Source: an uncultured Clostridia bacterium
Lineage (GTDB): Bacteria; Bacillota; Clostridia; Christensenellales; UBA1242
NCBI GenBank assembly: GCA_944380695.1
Contig: CALWII010000038.1
Coordinates: 1 to 29,069 of the forward strand
DNA: 29,069 nucleotides
Reading direction: 5' to 3'
Shown here: in pieces, positions 6,961-13,860 of the stretch
Layout of the letters: each line of letters starts with the position of its first letter
Position numbering within the stretch: position 1 is the stretch's first letter
Notes under the pieces: generated by a model
What the model was told of the DNA's origin: nothing
What the model saw: the letters and a program-made list of their open reading frames with translations, nothing else
Databases searched by the model: none
Translations under genes and position numbers: made by a program

Positions 6961-8027
6961 GAATTGCTGTTGGTATAAGTGGTGGAGTTGATTCATCTGT
7001 CGCCGCATACCTGTTGAAAAAACAAGGGCACGATGTTATCGGGCTTTTTATGGTCAATTGGGAAGAAAAAGATGGCTCGTGTACAGCAGAAGCAGATTTT
7101 GAAGATGTAAAACGGGTTTGCACAAAAATAGGCATACCTTATTTTTCTGTGAATTATGCAAAGGAATATTACGAAAGAGTTTTTAAATATTTTTTGACTG
7201 AATATAAAAATGGCAGAACTCCAAATCCAGATGTCCTTTGTAATAGAGAGATTAAATTTGGTCCATTTCTAGAACAGGCAAAAAAACTTGGAGCAGATAT
7301 GATTGCGACTGGTCATTATGCAAAAAAATTAGAAAAAAACGGAAAATTTTATCTTGCCAAAGCACTCGATGAAAACAAAGATCAATCATATTTTTTAAAT
7401 CAACTCTCCCAAAAACAGCTTGCGAGTGTGCTTTTCCCACTTGAAAATATAAAAAAAGACGAAGTTCGAAAAATAGCTCGAGAAGTCGGGCTTTCAACGG
7501 CAGAGAAGAAGGATTCAACTGGCATTTGTTTTATTGGAGAGAGAAATTTCAAAAACTTTCTTAAAAATTATCTACCAGCCCAACAGGGCGATATCGTGGA
7601 CTTAAATGGCAATATTGTGGGAAAACACGAAGGTATTATGTACTATACTCTTGGCCAAAGAAGAGGTTTAAACATTGGTGGAGTTGCCGGAAAAGATAAT
7701 GGAAGGTGGTTTGTTGTTAAAAAAGATATAAGAAACAACAAACTAATTGTTGCTCAAGGGGATAACAAACTTCTTTACTCAAATGGTTTAGTTGCAAGTG
7801 ATATGAACTTTATTCCTTCAATACCACAAGAAAATGATTTTGATTGTTATGTTAAAATCAGATATCGTCAGCCTGACCAAAAAGCAAAAATTCATATTAT
7901 CGACGAAACTCATATTAAAGTTGATTTTTATCAACCACAGCGCGCTGTTGCAGAAGGTCAATTTGTCGTTTTATATGATAAAGATGGTTTATGCCTAGGA
8001 GGCGGTATAATAGACAGCACGTTTTAA
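6957..8027 (+). CDS. mnmA: tRNA-specific 2-thiouridylase MnmA
   Basis: This 356-residue enzyme activates U34 of Lys, Glu and Gln tRNAs with ATP and inserts sulfur to give 2-thiouridine. The PP-loop SGGVDSSVAA is at 8-17. The catalytic cysteines are Cys95 (PDVLCNREIKF) and Cys191 (STGICFIGERNF). The ATGHYAKK and YYTLGQRRGLNIGG motifs of the central domain and the C-terminal beta-barrel (ending LCLGGGIID) are present, at normal length. It overlaps the preceding TM2 gene by four bases and depends on that transcript. In many Firmicutes mnmA follows a cysteine desulfurase gene; none is here, so sulfur delivery must come from elsewhere. Confidence 0.95.
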   Translation: MRIAVGISGGVDSSVAAYLLKKQGHDVIGLFMVNWEEKDGSCTAEADFEDVKRVCTKIGIPYFSVNYAKEYYERVFKYFLTEYKNGRTPNPDVLCNREIKFGPFLEQAKKLGADMIATGHYAKKLEKNGKFYLAKALDENKDQSYFLNQLSQKQLASVLFPLENIKKDEVRKIAREVGLSTAEKKDSTGICFIGERNFKNFLKNYLPAQQGDIVDLNGNIVGKHEGIMYYTLGQRRGLNIGGVAGKDNGRWFVVKKDIRNNKLIVAQGDNKLLYSNGLVASDMNFIPSIPQENDFDCYVKIRYRQPDQKAKIHIIDETHIKVDFYQPQRAVAEGQFVVLYDKDGLCLGGGIIDSTF

Positions 8028-8082
8028 TAATATTTTATATGATATTGCACATAATTTTTTTTAAACAAATTAAATTTGATTC

Positions 8083-8111
8083 TTGACAAACAAGAAAACT
8101 TATGTTAGCAT
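8083..8111 (+). promoter_or_regulatory. Strong sigma-A promoter of the 147-aa orphan gene
   Basis: TTGACA (8083-8088), a 17-nt spacer, TAGCAT (8106-8111) with an extended -10 TG at 8103-8104. The predicted start near 8118 gives an 18-nt leader with AAAGGAG. Confidence 0.75.
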
Positions 8112-8135
8112 ATTTATCATAACAAAGGAGAAATT

Positions 8136-8579
8136 ATGACACAAATCGACAAAAAACAAATTATAGAAAAATATTCAAAAATTACAGAGCAAGCTTATTT
8201 AGAAAGCAAACAAAAGTTTTTTTATGCACTTAAGGATTTTACAGAGAAATATAATGTTTCAAATTTAGACAAATTGATTCGAGGTTATAAAAATTATATT
8301 TTTGACGCATTTCCTATAAAGTTTACAGAGCAAGATGCCCTTGAAAAAAGCCACGACTGGTTTGTTTTTATCGCTGACAGAATGCTATGCCATTTAAAAA
8401 GAACACTTAAAAAAATTACAGTTGACAACGAGTGCCAAGACTTTTTAGACACGATAAACAAATTAAAAGACAATGAAACAGAAGCATATCACGATATGGT
8501 GGATTTATATAATTTTTACACATCTAGTGACTCCATATTGCCAAAATGTGTAACTGAAAATGTCACATTGACATTTTAG
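8136..8579 (+). CDS. Uncharacterised 147-aa helical protein
   Basis: The start is well supported by AAAGGAG seven bases before the ATG and by a near-consensus promoter, so this is almost certainly a real gene. The product is soluble, Lys- and Asp-rich, and predicted mostly helical, with no signal peptide, membrane segment or metal-binding cysteine cluster (three scattered Cys). Notable stretches are SHDWFVFIADRMLCHLKRTLKK in the middle and YHDMVDLYNFYTSSD near the end. I do not recognise a family. It stands alone between mnmA and frr, where pyrH would be expected in other Firmicutes, but it has none of the nucleotide-kinase glycine loops of PyrH. It is followed by a structured 3' region and a terminator. 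Confidence 0.75.
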   Translation: MTQIDKKQIIEKYSKITEQAYLESKQKFFYALKDFTEKYNVSNLDKLIRGYKNYIFDAFPIKFTEQDALEKSHDWFVFIADRMLCHLKRTLKKITVDNECQDFLDTINKLKDNETEAYHDMVDLYNFYTSSDSILPKCVTENVTLTF

Positions 8580-8703
8580 ATTTAATTGAGAAGCTTAAAA
8601 TTTTTTGGCGACTTTAAATGTACGGCAAAACGCCTTAAATAAACTAATGCAATTATAAAAAAATACTAAATTGCAAAGTATCTTTCTAATTTAGACTTCG
8701 TCT

Positions 8704-8731
8704 AACGCATATAACGTATATGCGTTTTTTG
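8704..8731 (+). terminator. Rho-independent terminator upstream of frr
   Basis: AACGCATATA at 8704-8713 pairs with TATATGCGTT at 8717-8726 around an ACG loop, followed by a T tract. A second hairpin, TTAGAC (8691-8696) with GTCTAA (8700-8705), shares two bases with this stem, so the two compete at their edge. Confidence 0.85.
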
Positions 8732-8765
8732 TTGTTTTTTTTTAATCAAAATTACAAATATTTAT

Positions 8766-8794
8766 TTGGAAATTTATTATTTTTCTTGTATACT
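8766..8794 (+). promoter_or_regulatory. Sigma-A promoter of the frr-uppS-cdsA-rseP operon
   Basis: TTGGAA (8766-8771), a 17-nt spacer and TATACT (8789-8794). The predicted start is near 8801, leaving a 36-nt leader with TAGGAG before the ATG at 8837. Confidence 0.65.
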
Positions 8795-8836
8795 AGTTTA
8801 CAGTAATCTTAATAAATTAAAATTGTAGGAGATTTT

Positions 8837-9407
8837 ATGGAAAAAGAATTTATCGATGAACTTTTCTTCGAATTTGAAGAAGAATTAGAGAAGGCCCATT
8901 CGCACCAAAAAAATGAATATATCGTCATTCGTGCAGGTAGAGCAAATCCGCATATACTTGATAAAATTTTAATAGACTATTATGGAACACCAACTCCAAT
9001 AAAACAACTAGCAAACATTTCTGTTCAGGAGGCAAGAATACTTTGTATTTCAGTTTGGGATGTTTCACAAGTTAAAAACATCTCAAAAGCTATTGCTAGT
9101 TCCGATATAGGAATAACCCCATCTGACGATGGAAAAATTATCAGATTGGTTTTTACACAACTCACCGAAGAAAGAAGAAAAGAAATCGTCAAGCAAATAA
9201 AAAAAAATTGCAGAGGATACAAAAGTAACAATGAGTTCTGCTCGTCGAGATGCGATAGATAAAATTAAAAATTTGAAAAAGAATTCGCAAATAAGCGAAG
9301 ATGAACAAACTTCTTTGGAAGATGAAATTCAAAAAATTCTTGATTCTTACATTTCGAAAGTAGACTTAACATTTGCCACAAAAGAAAAGGAAATTTTAGA
9401 AATTTAA
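8837..9407 (+). CDS. frr: Ribosome recycling factor, interrupted by a +1 frameshift at A9
   Basis: RRF splits post-termination ribosomes together with EF-G. The first frame encodes the head, with IRAGRANPHILDKI, the DYYGTPTPI loop, ISVQEARIL, SDIGITPSDDGK and LTEERRKEIVKQIKK (to residue 123), then goes wrong and stops at 9262. The normal tail (IAEDTKVTMSSARRDAIDKI through DLTFATKEKEILEI, stop 9405-9407) follows in the next frame. The switch lies at nine A at 9199-9207; with eight, the gene would be a standard 189-residue RRF. Because RRF is essential, I infer either a homopolymer sequencing error, RNA polymerase slippage on A9, or +1 recoding. The first frame alone would lack a helix of the three-helix domain. 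pyrH, the usual upstream partner, is absent. Confidence 0.9.
9199..9207 (+). other. A9 homopolymer at the frr frame break
   Basis: Nine consecutive A follow ATA codon context (Q-I-K-K). Reading on in the original frame gives N-C-R-G; dropping one A gives the conserved I-A-E-D. I saw many A8 or T8 runs in other coding regions but no longer coding run. Confidence 0.9.
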
Positions 9408-9418
9408 TTGGAGCTTTT

Positions 9419-10099
9419 ATGGCAAAACCTAAACATATCGCTTTTATAGTAGATGGGAACAGAAGGTGGGCAAAAAAACATCTATTGTCTGCATTATTTG
9501 GGCACAAACAAGGAGTTAAGGTCTTAAAACGAACACTTCTGGACCTACTAGAAGAAAATATTCAATTTGCATCATTTTACTGTTTTTCAACTGAAAATTG
9601 GTCAAGGTCACAAGAAGAAGTGAATTGGTTGATAAAGTTGATAAATGAGTATTTTTCAAAAGGAATAAACTTTTTTACTGAAAACAATATAAAAGTAAAA
9701 ATTTTTGGCGATATCTCAAGGTTCCCTGAAAACACACAAAAAATTTTAGAAACCGCACAAAATTCAACCGCTACTTGTCAAAAACTAATTGTTGGGTTTT
9801 GTTTAAACTATGGTGGAAGGGAAGATATTATTCAAGCTGTTAATCAACTCATAAAAGAAGGGAAATCATTTGTAAATCAAAATGACATATCGACACACCT
9901 TTATACAAAAGATTTTCCCGACCCAGATTTAATCATCAGAACAAGTGGAGAACAACGGCTTTCAAACTTTATGCTATGGCAGTCATCTTATTCAGAACTT
10001 TACTTTCCCAAAATATTATGGCCTAATTTCAACAAAAGATATTTAAAAATTGCTCTACAAGAATTTTCAAAGAGAGTAAGAAGATTTGGAGGAAACTAA
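9419..10099 (+). CDS. uppS: Isoprenyl (undecaprenyl) diphosphate synthase
   Basis: This 226-residue cis-prenyltransferase condenses isopentenyl diphosphate onto farnesyl diphosphate to make the C55 lipid carrier for cell-wall synthesis. Motif I is HIAFIVDGNRRWAKK with catalytic Asp12; the usual bacterial DGNGRWA is here DGNRRWA. Also seen are FGHKQG, YCFSTENWSRS, LNYGGREDI and the C-terminal RTSGEQRLSNFMLWQSSYSE pyrophosphate-binding motif. It is slightly shorter than the typical 240-250 residues. The start has TTGGAGC upstream, 11 bases after the frr tail, and the stop shares a base with cdsA. Product chain length cannot be read from sequence with certainty; C55 is assumed from context. Confidence 0.93.
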   Translation: MAKPKHIAFIVDGNRRWAKKHLLSALFGHKQGVKVLKRTLLDLLEENIQFASFYCFSTENWSRSQEEVNWLIKLINEYFSKGINFFTENNIKVKIFGDISRFPENTQKILETAQNSTATCQKLIVGFCLNYGGREDIIQAVNQLIKEGKSFVNQNDISTHLYTKDFPDPDLIIRTSGEQRLSNFMLWQSSYSELYFPKILWPNFNKRYLKIALQEFSKRVRRFGGN

Positions 10100-11043
10100 T
10101 GAAAACAAGACTTTTAACATCACTCGCAATAGTAATCAGCATTATATTAATGTTTGTACTCAAAATTTATGTTAGCCCGTACTTTTTTGATTTCTTCTTT
10201 TTGGTTATAACAATTTGCGCATCTTATGAATTCGCAAAAATGCTTTCACGAATTGGGCTTTATAACAATTTAACGATTATATTGACTTTCCCGGCATTTG
10301 TAACCACCGCTACTTTACTTGGATTTTATTTTAATCTTGACTTCGGATACACTCTCTTAATTAGCATTGGGCTAGTGTTGGTTGGCGCTATCATATCATT
10401 TTTATTGGATTTATGTAGAAAAAAAACAATTAATAATGAGATAAAAATACGAGAACTTAAAAATATGAGTAATGTAAAGTTCGCATTTAAACGCTCTCTT
10501 AACACAATGTTAGGGCTTGTTTATCCGACAATTCTGTTTTCGATTATGATATACATCAATCACTTGGACTCAATCGGATTAGAAGCTGTTGCTAATTTTG
10601 ATGGCAAGCTTTCTCTTGTTGCTCTTATAATTGCTTTCATTATTCCTATGCTAACCGATTCTTTTGCTATGTTGACCGGTATGCTAATTGGAGGGAAAAA
10701 ATTAGCACCAAAAATAAGTCCAAATAAAACTATAGCAGGTGCAATAGGTGGCACTCTTTGGTGTACAGTACTCTCTGCGTGTATATATTTAATTTTACAG
10801 GCAATAGATTATTTTGCACCATTTATATCATTGCTAGAAATATGGAAAATTTTATTAATAGTTTTCTTTGGATCTATTATAGCTCAAGCTGGAGATATAC
10901 TTGAATCCTTCTTCAAAAGAAAAGCCGGGGTTAAAGATAGCGGAAAAATATTACCCGGACACGGAGGAATGTTAGACAGAATTGATTCTTACATTTTTGT
11001 AGCACCTTATTTATTAATTGCTTTTGTTTTAATTTTGTTATAG
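10099..11043 (+). CDS. cdsA: Phosphatidate cytidylyltransferase (CDP-diglyceride synthase)
   Basis: This 314-residue integral membrane enzyme converts phosphatidic acid and CTP to CDP-diacylglycerol for phospholipid synthesis. The full CDS signature is at about 270-294: SFFKRKAGVKDSGK followed by ILPGHGGMLDR, with the S-x-x-K-R, K-D and H-G-G-x-x-D-R elements intact. About eight hydrophobic segments cover the protein. A charged loop at about 110-130 (CRKKTINNEIKIRELK) adds length over the usual 260-280 residues. It overlaps uppS by one base (TAATG). dxr normally comes next; here rseP follows after 7 bases. Confidence 0.93.
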   Translation: MKTRLLTSLAIVISIILMFVLKIYVSPYFFDFFFLVITICASYEFAKMLSRIGLYNNLTIILTFPAFVTTATLLGFYFNLDFGYTLLISIGLVLVGAIISFLLDLCRKKTINNEIKIRELKNMSNVKFAFKRSLNTMLGLVYPTILFSIMIYINHLDSIGLEAVANFDGKLSLVALIIAFIIPMLTDSFAMLTGMLIGGKKLAPKISPNKTIAGAIGGTLWCTVLSACIYLILQAIDYFAPFISLLEIWKILLIVFFGSIIAQAGDILESFFKRKAGVKDSGKILPGHGGMLDRIDSYIFVAPYLLIAFVLILL

Positions 11044-11050
11044 GAGAATA

Positions 11051-12187
11051 ATGCAAGTTCTAATTTATCTTTTCTACATTATTATAGCGATAATCATTTT
11101 GCTTTTTATGGTACTTGTACACGAACTTGGCCATTATATAGCAGGAAGAATTTTAAAATTTAATATTACAGAGTTTTCCATAGGTTTTGGGAAACCGATT
11201 TTTCAGCGAAAAAACAAACGGGGTGAACTTATTTCTTTAAGAATTTTTCCTCTGGGTGGGTATTGCGCATTTAAAGGTGAAGACGATGAACAAGAAAAGC
11301 CATCAATTGATTCTTTTAACGCACAGAAGCCTTGGAAAAGGATAATAGTTTTTCTTGCTGGCATAACAATGAATTTTATTACAGCAGTGATTTTTTCATT
11401 GATACTTTTATGCGCAGTAGGATATGATGTGCCTCAAATAAAAACAAACTATATTCAACTAAACAACCAAACCTACACTCAAACTCAACTGCAAGAGGGA
11501 GATGTGGTCACTCATATAGATGGAACAAAAATAGATTTTGCCTTTGGCGAAACATTTCAAACTCTAATTTCTAACAAACAAAACGAAGCACTCACATTTA
11601 TAAATAACACTTATGGCGGAATGGAGAATGCTCCAGACGGTCAACTTGAAGGTTATTCTTTCGAAGCTACTGTCATAAGAAACGGAGACGCGCAAGAAAT
11701 TGAAATGACTTACCAAATAATACGCACTTACAAGGATGATGGCATAACCTTGTCTTCAGAAAATATGTATTTATGCTTTTCATATTCGCCTTACACCTAT
11801 TCATTTGTAGAAGCAATGGCGAGGTGTTGGGAAATGGCTTTTGGATTTGCCTGGATTGTTTTGAAATCCTTATGGCTTCTTATAACTTTTCAACTTCCTA
11901 TATCTGCCGTTGGGGGACCAATATCAACCATATCAATGATCGCAACTGCAACACAAACCAACTGGCTAAACATTTTGATTTTAATACCCGCCATATCTGC
12001 CAATTTGGCAATATTTAACTTACTTCCTATTCCAGCTTTAGATGGAGCACATGTCGTTTTCACGACAATAGAATGGATAAGAAAAAAGCCTATTAAAAGA
12101 AGTACTGAAAATAAAATTCACTTTATAGGTCTTTGTGTTTTGTTCGCTTTTGTTATTATTGTTGACATTTTACATTTTATTTTGTAA
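11051..12187 (+). CDS. rseP: RseP-type site-2 zinc metalloprotease
   Basis: This is a 378-residue M50 intramembrane protease (RseP/RasP). HELGH at 24-28 (His24, Glu25, His28) lies in the first membrane helix, followed by the SIGFGKPIFQRK and FPLGGYCAFKGE motifs. A PDZ domain lies at about 125-215 (LQEGDVVTHIDGTKI). The third zinc ligand is Asp331 in NLLPIPALDGAH, and a final membrane helix follows. The family clears cleaved signal peptides and anti-sigma factors in the membrane. The start has TAGGAGAATA before the ATG. Its 3' codons contain the -35 box of the next gene's promoter. It is distinct from the SpoIVFB-type protease at 3656, which lacks a PDZ domain. Confidence 0.93.
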   Translation: MQVLIYLFYIIIAIIILLFMVLVHELGHYIAGRILKFNITEFSIGFGKPIFQRKNKRGELISLRIFPLGGYCAFKGEDDEQEKPSIDSFNAQKPWKRIIVFLAGITMNFITAVIFSLILLCAVGYDVPQIKTNYIQLNNQTYTQTQLQEGDVVTHIDGTKIDFAFGETFQTLISNKQNEALTFINNTYGGMENAPDGQLEGYSFEATVIRNGDAQEIEMTYQIIRTYKDDGITLSSENMYLCFSYSPYTYSFVEAMARCWEMAFGFAWIVLKSLWLLITFQLPISAVGGPISTISMIATATQTNWLNILILIPAISANLAIFNLLPIPALDGAHVVFTTIEWIRKKPIKRSTENKIHFIGLCVLFAFVIIVDILHFIL

Positions 12188-12190
12188 AAT
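12162..12190 (+). promoter_or_regulatory. Sigma-A promoter placed for a leaderless transcript of the PolC-like gene
   Basis: TTGACA (12162-12167, inside rseP), a 17-nt spacer and TAAAAT (12185-12190, overlapping the rseP stop). The predicted +1 at 12197 is the G of the GTG start codon. The geometry is identical to the promoter at 6437-6465. Confidence 0.65.
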
Positions 12191-12196
12191 GAAGCC

Positions 12197-13723
12197 GTGG
12201 ATGAATTAACTCAAACTTTAATCAACTTCGAAGATGGAAAATATGCTTTTTTAAAGCTATACAGTGTGACGCTAAACCGTGAACAAGAAGAGTGCGTCTT
12301 TACTTTTTTATATCCTGAAACTTTAAGCGAAATCACAGAGGAACAACGCACCGAAATATTAAATTTAGTCAGCAAAACTATTCCTCTAAACAGCAAAATA
12401 AGAATTAAATTTAAGAAAAGTTTTCTTGATGAAAAACTTTTAAGAAGCGAAATATCTTCTTTTTTAAATAAATATTCTAAAGCAATATTTTCTGAACTTT
12501 CACCAGAGCAAATCATTGTAAACAAAAAAGATGGTAAAATAAAAGTTGAACTTTTTATGAGCAAATTAATCAAGGATTATTATGAGAGAAAATTTATGAA
12601 AATAAAAATTCTTGATTATTTAGAAAACAATTTTATTGGCGATTTTGAATTAGACGCCATCATTGACGACAACTTTGATATAAGTGATAAAATTACACCT
12701 GTAAGTTATAAAATAGAGGCAAAAAAAAGTCCAAGATATGAAGTGACAATAATTAAAAAGTTGTTTGGCAAAGATATTGCTCCTTTCCCTGAACAAATTA
12801 AAAATAATTTAAAACCAAAAACAGCTGTCATTCTGTTTGGCAAAATATCACATATAACTATAAAATCTTTTGTAGCAAAAAAAGGCAAAATGACAGGACA
12901 AGAAAAAAAATATGTTAACTTTACATTAGATGATGGCAAAGTCATAGAATGTGTATATTTTTCGACTAAATCAAATGAGACAAAACTTATCGCACTCGAA
13001 GAAGGTTTAAGTTTTTTGTGTTTAGGTGACATAAAAGTTGGGCTGTCAGGAAGACCCACGTACTATATAAAATCTATGACTCTTGCACAAATTAAGACAC
13101 CACCGCAAGAGTTAGATGAAACAATAATTTATAAAAAACCAGTCGTTAAGGTTGAAGATTTTTATGAAAACAAACAAGAAAATCTGTTTACAAAATCGGC
13201 GAAATACAATGAAATAGTCGCATCAAACGATATTGTTGTTTACGATTTGGAAACAACAGGGCTTGACCCAGAAAATTGTGAAATAATAGAGATAGGGGCA
13301 ATAAAAATTGAAAAAGGGGTAATAACCAAAAAATTTTCGACCTTTGTCAAGCCAATTGAAGAGATACCAGAATCAGCTACAAAAATAAATCACATCACAA
13401 ACGAGATGGTGGCAAACGCACCTAAAATCGAAGATGCCATTGTCGACTTTTACAATTTTAGTAAAAATTGCATTATTTCTGGGTATAACAATACGGATTT
13501 TGATAATAAATTTTTGAGAAAAGCTTACCAAAAAGTCGGCCTACAACTTTTAAACGAAAACATTGATGTTTTACTTCTCGCACGGAGCAAACATTTAAAA
13601 ACACCCAACTCTAAATTGGGGACTGTCGCAACAGCTTTAGGAATCGATTTAACAGGAGCGCATAGGGCTTACAATGATGCTTTCGCAACTGCAAAAGTTC
13701 TTTTAAAATTAAGTGAACTTTAA
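12197..13723 (+). CDS. PolC-derived 3'-5' exonuclease without polymerase domain
   Basis: This 508-residue protein lies in the usual polC slot between rseP and rimP. Residues 1-190 have the beta-rich character of the PolC N-terminal domain. About 205-300 is an OB fold (AVILFGKISHI to GRPTYYIKSMTLAQI). About 345-508 is a complete DEDDh proofreading exonuclease: Exo I VVYDLETTGLDPENCEIIEIG, Exo II GYNNTDFDNKFLRKA, Exo III HRAYNDAFATAKVL. The PHP and polymerase domains of the roughly 1,400-residue PolC are absent, and rimP follows after 137 bases. The GTG start is the most upstream in frame (TAA at 12185) and lacks a clear ribosome binding site. It may proofread for a separate DnaE/PolC, act in repair, or be a maintained remnant; the intact catalytic residues argue against simple decay. 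Confidence 0.8.
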   Translation: MDELTQTLINFEDGKYAFLKLYSVTLNREQEECVFTFLYPETLSEITEEQRTEILNLVSKTIPLNSKIRIKFKKSFLDEKLLRSEISSFLNKYSKAIFSELSPEQIIVNKKDGKIKVELFMSKLIKDYYERKFMKIKILDYLENNFIGDFELDAIIDDNFDISDKITPVSYKIEAKKSPRYEVTIIKKLFGKDIAPFPEQIKNNLKPKTAVILFGKISHITIKSFVAKKGKMTGQEKKYVNFTLDDGKVIECVYFSTKSNETKLIALEEGLSFLCLGDIKVGLSGRPTYYIKSMTLAQIKTPPQELDETIIYKKPVVKVEDFYENKQENLFTKSAKYNEIVASNDIVVYDLETTGLDPENCEIIEIGAIKIEKGVITKKFSTFVKPIEEIPESATKINHITNEMVANAPKIEDAIVDFYNFSKNCIISGYNNTDFDNKFLRKAYQKVGLQLLNENIDVLLLARSKHLKTPNSKLGTVATALGIDLTGAHRAYNDAFATAKVLLKLSEL

Positions 13724-13770
13724 TCATTGGAAAAATAGAAAAATAATTTTTGAAAAAATGTAATTTTTCC

Positions 13771-13799
13771 TTGCAATTAGGCTAATATTATGTTAGAAT
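13771..13799 (+). promoter_or_regulatory. Sigma-A promoter of the rimP-nusA-infB operon
   Basis: TTGCAA (13771-13776), a 17-nt spacer, TAGAAT (13794-13799) with an extended -10 TG at 13791-13792. The predicted start near 13806 gives a leader of about 55 nt that contains the hairpin at 13819-13842. Confidence 0.75.
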
Positions 13800-13818
13800 A
13801 AAAAGACTAGATTTTCAG

Positions 13819-13842
13819 GAAGTGGGCAGTTTTGCCCACTTC
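13819..13842 (+). promoter_or_regulatory. Perfect hairpin in the rimP leader
   Basis: GAAGTGGGCA (13819-13828) pairs perfectly with TGCCCACTTC (13833-13842) around a GTTT loop. It sits 10 bases before the AAAGGAGG of rimP and has no T tract after it, so it is not an ordinary terminator. It could be a protein-binding, RNase-processing or stability element for the operon transcript. Confidence 0.6.
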
Positions 13843-13860
13843 ATTTGTAAAAGGAGGAAA

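Larger units (their letters stand above)
8580..8836 (+). other. Intergenic region with several hairpins and the frr promoter
   Basis: This is the longest gap in the window (257 bases). I see no coding frame with a ribosome binding site. It holds a GGCG/CGCC pairing (about 8605-8633), a GCAATT/AATTGC pair (from about 8649), a TTAGAC/GTCTAA hairpin (8691-8705) that partly overlaps the base of the terminator stem, the terminator itself (8704-8731), and then the frr promoter. The first part may be just a structured 3' UTR, or a small RNA released from it. Confidence 0.5.

Noticed and set aside
9199..9207. Classical -1 programmed frameshift at the A run in frr
   Set aside because: Restoring the RRF frame needs the loss of one base (+1), or the equivalent -2; a simple -1 slip would not give the conserved tail.
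13728..13770. GGAAAAAT/ATTTTTCC pairing after the PolC-like gene as a terminator
   Set aside because: The stem is nearly all A-T with a long loop and no following T tract; it may just be AT-rich spacer.
13822..13860. Upstream GTG start for rimP
   Set aside because: It falls inside the leader hairpin without a ribosome binding site; AAAGGAGG is placed for the ATG at 13861.
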